NCBI GenBank assembly: GCA_032622095.1
Contig: CP136062.1
Span: 310,001 to 374,000 of the forward strand
Direction of reading: 5' to 3'
DNA: 64,000 nt
Source of the DNA: Siphonodentalium dalli
Taxonomy: Eukaryota; Mollusca; Scaphopoda; Gadilida; Siphonodentaliidae
The position numbers were made by a program, and so were the translations under genes. Each line of letters opens with the position of its first letter. Position 1 is the stretch's first letter. The notes below the pieces were generated by a model. That model did not search any database and was not told where the DNA came from. It worked only from the letters and a program-made list of their open reading frames with translations. This document shows, one piece after another, positions 37,101 through 49,410 of this stretch.

Positions 37101-40100
37101 TCATTTCATATCCTCTATGTACGTCATGTTAGTCGGTATCCGCCAGCGTGTACGAGGGATTTATATATATATACGTCAATGTTAGTCGGTATCCACCAGG
37201 GTGTACGAAGGATTCATATATATATACGTCACTGTTAGTTGGTATCCACCAGGGTGTACGAGGGATTCATATATATACGTCACTGTTAGTTGGTATCCAC
37301 CAGGGTGTACGAAGGATTCATATATATATACGTCACTGTTAGTTGGTATCCACCAGGGTGTACGAAGGATTCATATATATATACGTCACTGTTAGTTGGT
37401 ATCCACCAGGGTGTACGAAGGATTCATATATATATACGTCACTGTTAGTTGATATCCACCAGGGTGTACGAAGGATTCATATATATATACGTCACTGTTA
37501 GTTGGTATCCACCAGGGTGTACGAAGGATTCATATATATATACGTCACTGTTAGTTGGTATCCACCAGGGTGTACGAAGGATTCATATATATATACGTCA
37601 CTGTTAGTTGGTATCCACCAGGGTGTACGAAGGATTCATATATATATACGTCACTGTTAGTTGGTATCCACCAGGGTGTACGAGGGATTCATATATATAC
37701 GTCACTGTTAGTTGGTATCCACCAGGGTGTACGAGGGATTCATATATATATACGTCACTGTTAGTTGGTATCCACCAGGGTGTACGAAGGATTCATATAT
37801 ATATACGTCACTGTTAGTTGGTATCCACCAGTGTGTACGAGGGGTTCATATATATACGTCACTGTTAGTCGGTATCCACCAGGGTATACGAGGGGTTCAT
37901 ATATATATATATATATATACGTGACTGTTAGTCGGTATCCGCCATGGTGTATGAGGGATTCATATATATATATATATATACGTTACTGTTAGTCGGTGTC
38001 CACTAGGGTGTACGAGGGTTTCATATATGTATTTATCATATGACTCTATCATTATTTACGTTGGAAACTATGTCATAAATCAATTTCATATCAATTACTA
38101 ATTCATATCACCTTCCGATAATTTGATTGGTTTGTTGACAGAAAGTGTTTTCTGATTGGCTGAATGGCAGCCGGGGGCCGAGCCGCATCTCTGAATAAAT
38201 GCATGTCAAATTCGTGCGCGTCAAATACACGAATCAACGCGATGCCGAAATTCTCGCAATTATAATCTTGAAATATATAGTTTTGGACATTGTTATACGA
38301 TAAATAGAATATGTAATTCGTATTTATCTAATAAACATACGATATAATGTCACAAACTGAGACCAGAATAGCGCACTATATCTTCGCGTGCATATTATTT
38401 CTGCTAGTTCACCAGGTGTATTTGGGCTTCCGGTGCAATGAAGTGACGTCACATTAACCTTTTGCTGCCGATGTCATATAGCTATTTAGTGATTTGTGTG
38501 AGTTTTGGACATAATAATCAATTTATATGTGTCATATGATAAATAGAATATGTAATTCGTGTTTCTCTCATATGATATTTATGAAACTCGTCACGAATTT
38601 TCAGTTTTCTCTCGCCGGAGGCTCGAGAAAACTGAAAATTCTTAGACTCGTTTCATAAATATCATATGAGAGAAACACTCATTTCATATCCTCTATGTAC
38701 GTCATGTTAGTCGGTATCCGCCAGCGTGTACGAGGGATTTATATATATATACGTCAATGTTAGTCGGTATCCACCAGGGTGTACGAAGGATTCATATATA
38801 TATACGTCACTGTTAGTTGGTATCCACCAGGGTGTACGAGGGATTCATATATATACGTCACTGTTAGTTGGTATCCACCAGGGTGTACGAAGGATTCATA
38901 TATATATACGTCACTGTTAGTTGGTATCCACCAGGGTGTACGAAGGATTCATAGATATATACGTCACTGTTAGTTGGTATCCACCAGGGTGTACGAAGGA
39001 TTCATATATATATACGTCACTGTTAGTTGATATCCACCAGGGTGTACGAAGGATTCATATATATATACGTCACTGTTAGTTGGTATCCACCAGGGTGTAC
39101 GAAGGATTCATATATATATACGTCACTGTTAGTTGGTATCCACCAGGGTGTACGAAGGATTCATATATATATACGTCACTGTTAGTTGGTATCCACCAGG
39201 GTGTACGAAGTATTCATATATATATACGTCACTGTTAGTTGGTATCCACCAGGGTGTACGAGGGATTCATATATATACGTCACTGTTAGTTGGTATCCAC
39301 CAGGGTGTACGAAGGATTCATATATATATACGTCACTGTTAGTTGGTATCCACCAGGGTGTACGAGGGATTCATATATATATACGTCACTGTTAGTTGGT
39401 ATCCACCAGGGTGTACGAAGGATTCATATATATATACGTCACTGTTAGTTGGTATCCACCAGTGTGTACGAGGGGTTCATATATATACGTCACTGTTAGT
39501 CGGTATCCACCAGGGTATACGAGGGGTTCATATATATATATATATATACGTGACTGTTAGTCGGTATCCGCCATGGTGTATGAGGGATTCATATATATAT
39601 ATATATATACGTTACTGTTAGTCGGTGTCCACTAGGGTGTACGAGGGTTTCATATATGTATTTATCATATGACTCTATCATTATTTACGTTGGAAACTAT
39701 GTCATAAATCAATTTCATATCAATTACTAATTCATATCACCTTCCGATAATTTGATTGGTTTGTTGACAGAAAGTGTTTTCTGATTGGCTGAATGGCAGC
39801 CGGGGGCCGAGCCGCATCTCTGACTAAATGCATGTCAAATTCGTGCGCGTCAAATACACGAATCAACGCGATGCCGAAATTCTCGCAATTATAATCTTGA
39901 AATATATAGTTTTGGACATTGTTATACGATAAATAGAATATGTAATTCGTATTTATCTAATAAACATACGATATAATGTCACAAACTGAGACCAGAATAG
40001 CGCACTATATCTTCGCGTGCATATTATTTCTGCTAGTTCACCAGGTGTATTTGGGCTTCCGGTGCAATGAAGTGACGTCACATTAACCTTTTGCTGCCGA

Positions 40101-41104
40101 TGTCATATAGCTATTTAGTGATTTGTGTGAGTTTTGGACATAATAATCAATTTATATGTGTCATATGATAAATAGAATATGTAATTCGTGTTTCTCTCAT
40201 ATGATATTTATGAAACTCGTTACGAATTTTCAGTTTTCTCTCGCCGGAGGCTCGAGAAAACTGAAAATTCTTAGACTCGTTTCATAAATATCATATGAGA
40301 GAAACACTCATTTCATATCCTCTATGTACGTCATGTTAGTCGGTATCCGCCAGCGTGTACGAGGGATTTATATATATATACGTCAATGTTAGTCGGTATC
40401 CACCAGGGTGTACGAAGGATTCATATATATATACGTCACTGTTAGTTGGTATCCACCAGGGTGTACGAAGGATTCATATATATATACGTCACTGTTAGTT
40501 GGTATCCACCAGGGTGTACGAGGGATTCATATATATATACGTCATTGTTAGTCGGTATCCACCAGGGTGTACGAAGGATTCATATATATATACGTCACTG
40601 TTAGTCGGTATCCACCAGGGTGTACGAGGGATTCATATATATACGTCACTGTTAGTCGGTATCCACCAGGGTGTACGAGGGATTTATATATATATACGTC
40701 AATGTTAGTCGGTATCCACCAGGGTGTACGAAGGATTCATATATATATACGTCACTGTTAGTTGGTATCCACCAGGGTGTACGAGGGATTCATATATATA
40801 CGTCACTGTTAGTTGGTATCCACCAGGGTGTACGAAGGATTCATATATATATACGTCACTGTTAGTTGGTATCCACCAGGGTGTACGAGGGATTCATATA
40901 TATATACGTCACTGTTAGTTGGTATCCACCAGGGTGTACGAGGGATTCATATATATATATACGTCACTGTTAGTCGGTATCCACCAGGGTGTACGAAGGA
41001 TTCATATATATATACGTCACTGTTAGTTGATATCCACCAGTGTGTACGAGGGATTCATATATATACGTCACTGTTAGTCGGTATCCACCAGGGTATACTA
41101 GGGG

Positions 41105-41165
<61 letters not shown>

Positions 41166-42158
41166 GTGACTGTTAGTCGGTATCCGCCATGGTGTATGAG
41201 GGATTCATATATATATATATATATATACGTTACTGTTAGTCGGTGTCCACTAGGGTGTACGAGGGTTTCATATATGTATTTATCATATGACTCTATCATT
41301 ATTTACGTTAGAAACTATGTCATAAATCAATTTCATATCAATTACTAATTCATATCACCTTCCGATAATTTGATTGGTTTGTTGACAGAAAGTGTTTTCT
41401 GATTGGCAGCCGGGGGCCGAGCCGCATCTCTGACTAAATGCATGTCAAATTCGTGCGCGTCAAATACACGAATCAACGCGATGCCGAAATTATCGCAATT
41501 ATAATCTTGAAATATATAGTTTTGGACATTGTTATACGATAAATAGAATATGTAATTCGTATTTATCTAATAAACATACGATATAATGTCACAAACTGAG
41601 AACAGAATAGCGCACTATATCTTCGCGTGCATATTATTTCTGCTAGTTCACCAGGTGTATTTGGGCTTCCGGTGCAATGAAGTGACGTCACATTAACCTT
41701 TTGCTGCCGATGTCATATAGCTATTTAGTGATTTGTGTGCGTTTTGGACATAATAATCAATTTATATGTGTTATATGATAAATATAATATGTAATTCGTG
41801 TTTCTCTCATATGATATTTATGAAACTCGTCACGAATTTTCAGTTTTCTCTCGCCGGAGGCTCGAGAAAACTGAAAATTCTTAGACTCGTTTCATAAATA
41901 TCATATGAGAGAAACACTCATTTCATATCCTCTATGTACGTCATGTTAGTCGGTATCCGCCAGCGTGTGCGAGGGATTTATATATATATACGTCAATGTT
42001 AGTCGGTATCCACCAGGGTGTACGAAGGATTCATATATATATACGTCACTGTTAGTTGGTATCCACCAGGGTGTACGAGGGATTCATATATATATACGTC
42101 ACTGTTAGTTGGTATCCACCAGGGTGTACGAGGGATTCATATATATACGTCACTGTTA

Positions 42159-42300
42159 GTGAATTGAATTGCTTTATTTCACTCAATCATAATATGTATG
42201 CAATACACAGTGAAAAACGTATATACAGAGCTATGTACACAATGTTAGTATGGCCGTTGCGTTTGGAGTTCGGGGTCCGTAAGTGTCATTCATCGTGTTG
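42159..42300 (-). mobile_element. 3' tail of a LINE, probably CR1/L2-like
   Basis: On the minus strand the segment ends GTGAAATAAAGCAATTCAATTC, a form typical of CR1/L2-type LINE tails that finish in a short AATTC-like repeat. It joins directly onto the end of the 53-bp array at CACTGTTAGT. Only about 100-140 bp are recognisable and no coding part remains. Confidence 0.4.
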
Positions 42301-42302
42301 TT

Positions 42303-42421
42303 CGTCATCATCATCATCATCATCATCGTCGTCGTCTTCGTCTTAATCATCATCACCATCATCATCGTCGTCGTCTTCGTCGTCATCATCATCATCATCA
42401 CCATTAGCGCCGTCATCGTCG
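42303..42421. repeat. CAT/CGT trinucleotide microsatellite
   Basis: Runs of CAT, CGT and CTT triplets with interruptions cause poly-Ser or poly-Ile frames that have no meaning. Confidence 0.95.
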
Positions 42422-42715
42422 TGAGTGTTTCAACATTCAGCGGTATTCAGGATTCACAATTATACCCCGTCATATATGTTATTTGGGATTTAATGGTCCA
42501 CTTAATTTTCGAGTCACCGATCATTTTGTTTTATAGTGCCTTGATGTACGGTTTTAATAACAATCTATGCAATAATATATGATTAAAATACAATAATCCA
42601 TCACCATTTGGAACGTCTGTGTCTCAGAAGGTGCCCATAGATTAATAGAACATAGCTGAAATCAATAAAATCATTTCCCCCTTTATGGTTCCCAGAATGC
42701 AACAGAATTCAAATT

Positions 42716-42795
42716 GTAGTTTATTTTCAATGGAAGGGGAATAACTTTATATCTAAATATATAGAGCTATTCCCCTTCCATTGAAAATAATAACT
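42716..42795. repeat. 80-bp hairpin
   Basis: TTATTTTCAATGGAAGGGGAA faces its complement across a short AT loop. Just downstream, a 21-bp unit ACAACATGTTCACAGTTTAT is duplicated (42844-42886). Confidence 0.8.
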
Positions 42796-42931
42796 TTGTG
42801 CAGAAATTTTAGCACAGAACAGCCGTCGATATCTCAAAAAAAACAACATGTTCACAGTTTATTACAACATGTTCACAGTTTATTACACCAGATAAGTTGA
42901 AAATACAATGTTCTGGAGCTTCCTCTTTCAA

Positions 42932-43412
42932 ATGGTATATAATGTGGTATATTTTTATATGTGATCTGGGGGTTCATGGTATATAATATGGTATATTTTT
43001 ATATGTGATCTGGGGGTTCATGGTATATAATATGGTATATTTTTATATGTGATCTGGGGGTTCATGGTATATAATGTGGTATATTTTTATATGTGATCTG
43101 GGGGTTCATGGTATATAATGTGGTATATTTTTATATGTGATCTGGGGGTTCATGGTATATAATGTGGTATATTTTTATATGTGATCTGGGGGTTCATGGT
43201 ATATAATATGGTATATTTTTATATGTGATCTGGGGGTTCATGGTATATAATATGGTATATTTTGATATGTGATCTGGGGGTTCATGGTATATAATATGGT
43301 ATATTTTTATATGTGATCTGGGGGTTCATGGTATATAATATGGTATATTTTTATATGTGATCTGGGGGTTCATGGTATATAATATGGTATAATTTTATAT
43401 GTGATCTGGGGT
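42932..43412. repeat. 44-bp tandem repeat, 11 copies
   Basis: Unit ATGGTATATAATATGGTATA then TTTTTATATGTGATCTGGGG. Copies are nearly identical, with one variable A/G. It ends 20 bp before the piggyBac-like MITE. Confidence 0.97.
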
Positions 43413-43431
43413 TCGAAAATTAAGTGGGCCT

Positions 43432-43832
43432 TTAACCCTTTACCCAACAAACCGGCCAAAAACGGCCAAATAAAGCTGCAACAGCCTAAATTATATTGGG
43501 TCTGTCTCAATAAAACCATACAAATATGGATATCATTGGAACCGGCTCATTGACCACATTGTGATGGTTACAGTTATGCCCTGTGCCAATGCATTCTCTT
43601 ATATGTGCGAGTCGACCATAGGTCGCCTCGCATATATAAGAGAATGCATTGGCCTAAAAAAAATCTTATTTTAACACTTTTTTACCATTTTTTCTTACAT
43701 TCTTTAACAATTTTATAATTTTTAATGTGTTAAGCCAATGCATTCTCTTATATATGCGAGGCGACCTATGGTCGACTCGCATATATAAGAGAATGCATTG
43801 GCACAGGGCCCTTCTGTTGGGTAAAGGGTTAA
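43432..43832. mobile_element. Second piggyBac-like MITE, TTAA duplication
   Basis: Ends TTAA-CCCTTTACCCAACA and GTTGGGTAAAGGG-TTAA, with palindromes at 43586-43652 and 43735-43801. The interior aligns with the copy at 13308-13734, including AATATGGATATCATTGGAAC, and is about 26 bp shorter between the palindromes. Confidence 0.8.
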
Positions 43833-45013
43833 ACGTGATATTTTGACAACCTTACACTACAATAACGATGGTGTGTATTGTGTAAAACAAACTGAGCGTG
43901 ATGATCCCAGTGATAACTAGCTTGAATCAGTGACAGTTTAGACCAGTTTTAGTGCCACAGGTCAAAGCTATGGAAAAGAATGTCCATATATGAATAATTC
44001 ATATGACCTCCATATATGGAATGCTACTCCAGAACATTGACCTGAGCACTAAAACCAAGGAACCGGCTTGGTGAATCAAATATGGCCGCGAGTTAGTGAC
44101 ATGTCCGACAATTTAACGAATTTAAAGTATAGTTAAATATTCGAGTTTTGGCCGGAAAACAACATATTCCACACAAAGTATCAGTTAGAAAACGAAACAT
44201 CATAACTATGAAATTTTCAACTCTTGCTGTGTCAGTCATGGAATTTCCAACTGTTGAACATTTTTACCAAAGTTGGGGGGGGGGGGGTGAGACGCCACCA
44301 ACCCAAACCCTGCCATGTGTCACGTTAAAGCGACTCACCACTTCAGTCCTGAAACTAAACCTATGGATTTTATCACTATATATAGACTTAATTTATTCTG
44401 AAAAGACTGTGCTCATTATAAGCGGCTCTGTTACTGTGCTAAGAAAGTACGAGCTGGGAATACCACAGGATATCTATATTAAGCTTCACTGATATCGATA
44501 TATGCCCCCTCAGATGATCTGTGATCGATATACATGCCCCCTCGGATGCTCTGTGACATTAGAGTTTGAACACGTATGAAGGGACGGGAATTAATCGATG
44601 GTACACTAATTGATTTACATTTACTATACCACAACGGATCTCCACCCGAAACCACTACAACTCCTTTAAAGTCCCATTTATTTTTCGAGTCCAAGTTTGG
44701 AGCTTGGGATGATACCCGGGAAGATTTGAAAGAGCCGTCGGCCCTCTCCTTCAACCCACTTTTGAATGCTGTAATTCCGCTGAAGAGCGTTTGTAGTGTT
44801 TGTGAGTTTGTAAATAAATTGACAACCCATGCACAGTAGGTGTTTGCCCACTGCGCATGGGGTGGATGCCACCACAGCAAGAAGCAAAGCCTCGCCCCAC
44901 TCCGAACCCGGACCGGCGACGAAGACTTACCTTGTTTTCTTTGTGAGTTTTGTGCGTTGATATATATATATCATTTTGAGTTGTGAATAGTTGTAATTTA
45001 TTGTCCTATTTAG

Positions 45014-45177
45014 TGCTGGCATGGACTCCAGTTGCATTAGTATGTTGTATTCCGTGCTTGTACTACGGGCTCAAAGCTAGGAAGAGGATGCAATGCCAGA
45101 CGGTTGACTTAAGGTCGGCCGGAGCTCCCCAACTTTTGATGGTGCAATGCCCGCCTTCCACTCCTGTGCGAGTGTGA
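45014..45177 (+). CDS. Putative short membrane-type exon, unknown function (copy A)
   Basis: After an acceptor-like CCTATTTAG the frame reads VLAWTPVALVCCIPCLYYGL then KARKRMQCQTVDLRSAGA and stops near 45177. The first 20 residues are hydrophobic and cysteine-rich, followed by a basic cluster as in a membrane anchor. Copy B keeps the same frame until a 1-bp indel changes the last residues. The family is not recognised and no partner exon is seen, so this may be chance. Confidence 0.2.
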
Positions 45178-45459
45178 GAACCCGTTGACCTGGTTGTGTG
45201 ATGCGGTCATGGACTGAGCGACGTGCACTTGTTGGATTCAAAACCCGCGCCATGTTGTGACCCTTGAGCAGTGTTCACACTGCCACCACCTTAGCCACTT
45301 GTGAATGTTTTTGAGCCACTTTTCATTTACTTGAGCCACATTTTTTCAAACCATATTTTTTGGAGCCACTTTAATTTAAACATATTCAAAGAACACAAAC
45401 TAATTAACTCAAATATTTATTGTAATATAATATAACAATATTAACAACAATATTAATAA

Positions 45460-45855
45460 TCAAACATTGAACATTCTGCGAGATTTTACATCTGCCCATT
45501 TATTAAATGCTTTACCAAAATTAAAGTCTAACATTGGAGGGCCTTCAATTGCAATTTTCATTAAAAAGTTTAAATGTGGAACAAAAAGTTTGTTTCGCCG
45601 TTTATCGTTGATTAAATGTTGATGAAGGCCCTTTAACATTCTACAGTCGACACGGGTACATAATATAGTGTTTATGAAAAGTCTGATATAGGATATGTGT
45701 CCTTTCTTTGTTTCACTAAAATTTGGCGGTGTGAAAGCAATACATTGAATGTGTGTTTTTATCGAGTATAAGTAGTAATCCCATTTACTGTTCGTGATAC
45801 GATTACAACCAGCCGCTGTGTCATAAGCCGAGAAAAAATTAGCGAGTGCTTTCAT
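45460..45855 (-). pseudogene. hAT transposase C-terminal fragment (copy A)
   Basis: A 131-residue frame whose C-terminal part reads NFLMKIAIEGPPMLDFNFGKAF then NKWADVKSRRMF. The pattern LM(R/K)IAIEGP, an acidic/aromatic stretch, then a K-W and a basic end is typical of the C-terminal dimerisation region of hAT transposases and ZNF862-like host proteins. The N-terminal zinc finger and the catalytic DDE residues are missing, and the first 90 residues match the family less clearly. It lies within the hAT ends, which supports the call. Confidence 0.5.
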
Positions 45856-45885
45856 TCAGACTGTCAACATAATTGTTAAACTTAA

Positions 45886-46470
45886 AGGGGTACTGTACGC
45901 CATTTTCAATAAATTTCCGGTGATAACAACGATCTATTATCGATACTATATAGAAACATAAGTAATTTGAGTCGAAGATGTATGCTGTAAACGCTCAGGC
46001 TATCTTAAAATTTAATAATTTAAAAGTTAATAATTTAATATAAATTGAATTTATGGCTGGAGCCATAAAATGGCGTAAATTAAAATACGAATTTCCGTGT
46101 ACAAAACGTAATCAAATTATAATTGAGGGATACTGGATTAGTAAACCCATTGCACACCCGATCGTTTGAAACATTATGCTTATACGGGGAGAAAACTAAA
46201 GCCACTCATTGACTAGTGACGATACAATAACTTAAATGAGTATATGTGACTACTATGCATATAATATAATTTTTATTTGATTCATTTGATTGAAAACTGT
46301 ACAAAAATTACTCGACAACGACAATTTGTATTTTTGCATTCCGGTAAATTTGCCATCCGTAACAATACGTCGTACTCAACAGACTTTCAAAGAATGGAAA
46401 AGTTGTTACCTTATTCTCCGACTCGGGGGATTATAGAAACCAACAACAACATCTTGGGTACAGTACCCCT
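45886..46470. mobile_element. TTAA MITE nested in hAT copy A
   Basis: Ends AGGGGTACTGTACGCC and GGGTACAGTACCCCT are flanked by TTAA on both sides (45882-45885, 46471-46474). Copy B has the uninserted site AAACTTAACCTG near 48785, so the borders are certain. The 585-bp interior is AT-rich and noncoding, and resembles degraded sequence at 13735-14680. The superfamily is Kolobok or piggyBac-like by TSD alone. Confidence 0.9.
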
Positions 46471-47916
46471 TTAACCTGTCCGATGGCAGTTAATTTAAGA
46501 GCCACACAGTCACACCCAAATTCTTTGAGCCACTAGCACATTTTGTTGAGCCACTTTTGTTTTTCTTTCGCAATTTGCGACATTTGCTCACGACAGCGTG
46601 AACACTGCCCTTGAGCAAGTCGCTCGTACTATGTCTGCTTCGCATCACCCATGCGTTAAACGAGTACCAGTCAGCTTGTCATACTGATGAGTATCAGAGC
46701 ATGTTCTGATCAAACTAGAGCAGCGCCTGCAGTCGGTTCATTGATTGGCTTGTACACATGACTGGGGAAATATTGTACCAAGAGTGTTAGAGCAAGTAAT
46801 TGGTTAATCGCTGTATAAAACTTGTCATTATTTATAAAAGTGCCTTGATATACCGTTTTAATAGCAATCTAAGATATAAAATATGATTAAAATACTATAA
46901 TATATATGACCTCCATATATAGAATGCTACTCCAGAACATTGACATGAGCACTAAAACCAAGGAACCGGCCTGGTGAATCAAATATGGCCGCGAGTTAGT
47001 GACATGTCCGACAATTTAACGAATTTAAAGTATAGTTAAATATTCGAGTTTTGGCCGGAAAACAACATATTCCACACAAAGTATCAGTTAGAAAACGAAA
47101 CATCATAACTATGAAATTTTCAACTCTTGCTGTGTCAGTCATGGAATTTCCAACTGTTGAACATTTTTACCAAAGTTGGGGGGGGGGTGAGACACCACCA
47201 ACCCAAACCCTGCCATGTGTCACGTTAAAGCGACTCACCACTTCAGTCCTGAAACTAAACCTATGGATTTTATCACTATATATAGACTTCATTTATTCTG
47301 AAAAGACTGTGCTCATTATAAGCGGCTCTGTTACTGTGCTAAGAAAGTACGAGCTGGGAATACCACAGGATATCTATATTAAGCTTCACTGATATCGATA
47401 TATGCCCCCTCAGATGATCTGTGATCGATATATGCCCCCTCGGATGCTCTGTGACATTAGAGTTTGAACACGTATGAAGGGACGGGAATTAATCGATGGT
47501 ACACTACTTGATTTACATTTACTATACCACAACGGATCTCCACCCGAAACCACTACAACTCCTTTAAAGTCCCATTTATTTTTCGAGTCCAAGTTTGGAG
47601 CTTGGGATGATACCCGGGAAGATTTGAAAGAGCCGTCGGCCCTCTCCTACAACCCACTTTTGAATGCTGTAATTCCGCTGAAGAGCGTTTGTAGTGTTTG
47701 TGAGTTTGTAAATAAATTGACAACCCATGCACAGTAGGTGTTTGCCTACTGCGCATGGGGTGGATGCATGCCACCACAACAAGAAGCAAAGCCTCGCCCC
47801 ACTCCGAACCCGGACAGGCGATGAAGTCTTATCTTGTTTTCTTTGTGAGTTTGTGCGTTGATATATATATATATCATTTTGAGTTGTGAATAGTTGTAAT
47901 TTATTGTCCTATTTAG

Positions 47917-48119
47917 TGCTGGCATGGACTCCAGTTGCATTAGTCTGTTGTATTCCGTGCTTGTACTACGGGCTCAAAGCTAGGAAGAGGATGCAATGCC
48001 AGACGGTTGACTTAAGGACGGCCGGAGCTCCCCAACTTTTGATGGTGCAATGCCCGCCTCCACTCCTGTGCGAGTGTGAGAACCCGTTGACCTGGTTGTG
48101 TGATGCGGTCATGGACTGA
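47917..48119 (+). CDS. Putative short membrane-type exon, unknown function (copy B)
   Basis: Same frame as at 45014-45177, with VDLRTAGAPQLL in place of VDLRSAGAPQLL. A 1-bp indel near 48059 extends it to CECENPLTWLCDAVMD before a stop. If the copy-A version were a real gene, the two copies would now differ at the C-terminus. Confidence 0.2.
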
Positions 48120-48170
48120 ACGACGTGCACTTGTTGGATTCAAAACCCGCGCCATGTTGTGACCCTTGAG

Positions 48171-48922
48171 CAGTGTTCACACTGCCACCACCTTAGCCAC
48201 TTGTGAATGTGTTTGAGCCACTTTTCATTTACTTGAGCCACATTTTTTCAAACCATATTTTTTGGAGCCACTTTAATTTAAACATATTCAAAGAACACAA
48301 ACTAATTAACTCAAAAAGTTATTGTAATATAATATAACAATATTAACAACAATATTAATAATCAAACATTGAACATTCTGCGAGATTTTACATCTGCCCA
48401 TTTATTAAATGCTTTAGCAAAATTAAAGTCTAACATTGGAGGGCCTTCAATTGCAATTTTCATTAAAAAGTTTAAATGTGGAACAAAAAGTTTGTTTCGC
48501 CGTTTATCGTTGATTAAATGTTGATGAAGGCCCTTTAACATTCCACAGTCGACACGGGTACATAATATAGTGTTTATGAAAAGTCTGATATAGGATATGT
48601 GTCCTTTCTTTGTTTCACTAATGTTTGGCGGTGTGAAAGCAATACATTGAATGTGTGTTTTTATCGAGTATAAGTATAGGAATCCCATTTACTGTTCGTG
48701 ATACGATTACAACCAGCCGCTGTGTCATAAGCCGAGAAAAAATTAGCGAGTGCTTTCATTCAGACTGTCAACATAATTGTTAAACTTAACCTGTCCGATG
48801 GCAGTTAATTTAAGAGCCACACAGTCACACCCAAATTCTTTGAGCCACTAGCACATTTTGTTGAGCCACTTTTGTTTTTCTTTCGCAATTTGCGACATTT
48901 GCTCACGACAGCGTGAACACTG
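48171..48922. mobile_element. Deleted hAT transposon, copy B
   Basis: Same ends and the same CCCTTGAG duplication (48163-48170, 48923-48930) as copy A. At 752 bp it represents the state before the MITE insertion. Confidence 0.85.
48362..48688 (-). pseudogene. hAT transposase C-terminal fragment (copy B)
   Basis: Same C-terminal frame as 45460-45855, almost identical over KTHIQCIAFTPPN to KSRRMF. A 2-bp insertion near 48675 shifts the upstream part, so the frame starts later. The fragment therefore decays without visible constraint. Confidence 0.5.
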
Positions 48923-49270
48923 CCCTTGAGCAAGTCGCTCGTACTGTGTCTGCTTCGCATCACCCATGCGTTAAACGAGTACCAGTCAGCTTGTCATACT
49001 GATGAGTATCAGAGCATGTTCTGATCAAACTAGAGCAGCGCCTGCAGTCGGTTCATTGATTGGCTTGTACAAATGACTGGAGTAATATTGTACCAAGTGT
49101 GTTAGAGCAAGTAATTGGTTAATCGCTGTATAAAACTGGTCATTATTTATAAAAGTGCCTTGATATACCGTTTTAATAACAATCTAAGATATAAAATATG
49201 ATTAAAATACTATAATTCATCACCATATTTGGCACGGCTGTGTCTCAGAAGTTGCCCATAGCGTAATATG

Positions 49271-49410
49271 TAGTAGTAGTAGTAGTTTATTGTTAACCTC
49301 CTCAATTTAGGAGAGCATATATACAAATGACAAATATATACATGTTGTATAAATATGCATGCAAATGTTATACTAATCACAATACTAATCACAATATTAA
49401 TCTTACAGTG
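49271..49410 (-). mobile_element. 3' tail of a LINE ending in (CTA)n
   Basis: On the minus strand: TTGAGGAGGTTAACAATAAA followed by six CTA repeats. AATAAA plus a short triplet tail is common at LINE 3' ends. No coding part is seen. It sits just after the end of duplication copy B. Confidence 0.4.

Larger units (their letters stand above)
35354..42158. repeat. 53-bp minisatellite organised in about four 1.6-kb higher-order units
   Basis: The unit GTTAGTTGGTATCCACCAGG then GTGTACGAAGGATTCATATA has a variable (TA)n tail of 51-57 bp overall. Arrays of about 14-17 units alternate with a non-repetitive spacer of about 690 bp (near 36442-37128, 38026-38706, 39650-40335, 41268-41945). The junction ACGTCATGTTAGTCGG lies at 37121, 38699, 40328 and 41938, giving unit lengths of 1578, 1629 and 1610 bp. 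Spacers differ by only scattered bases. Each spacer holds CCAAT-type motifs (TTGATTGGTTT, CTGATTGGC), a TGACGTCA site (first at 36866-36873), and a 120-bp hairpin. The first unit is interrupted by a Helitron. Confidence 0.95.
45269..46607. mobile_element. Deleted hAT transposon, copy A, with nested MITE
   Basis: Inverted ends CAGTGTTCACACTG and CAGCGTGAACACTG are flanked by the 8-bp direct repeat CCCTTGAG (45261-45268 and 46608-46615). CAGTG-type ends with an 8-bp duplication define the hAT superfamily. Near both ends is a repeated GAGCCAC motif, as in subterminal transposase-binding sites. A frame on the minus strand (45460-45855) encodes the C-terminal part of a hAT-like protein. The rest of the transposase is absent, so the element is a deletion derivative. 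Confidence 0.85.
44003..46898. repeat. Segmental duplication, copy A
   Basis: Aligns with copy B (46902-49216) over its whole length, with a few single-base and short-indel differences (for example a longer G run near 44277). It also has one large difference: a 585-bp MITE in copy A. Boundaries: ATGACCTCCATATAT on the left, AAAATACTATAAT on the right. A third, short relative of the right end lies at 42536-42645. Confidence 0.9.
46902..49216. repeat. Segmental duplication, copy B
   Basis: Tandem direct copy of 44003-46898 without the nested MITE. The sequence differs by scattered single bases and short indels. Confidence 0.9.

Noticed and set aside
37148-41348. Many short frames reading YPPGCTRDSYIYVTVS
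   Set aside because: They are the translated 53-bp minisatellite with its (TA)n tail. Frames shift from unit to unit and start or stop at repeat indels. No sign of a gene.
42283-42582. Poly-Ile/Val frame resembling a membrane protein
   Set aside because: Made by CAT/CGT triplet microsatellite; no upstream or downstream coding signal.
44148-44492. 114-codon frame in copy A, also present in copy B (47051-47392)
   Set aside because: It does not start with ATG, has a G-run in the middle whose length differs between copies, and resembles no protein I know. Conservation is explained by the recent duplication.
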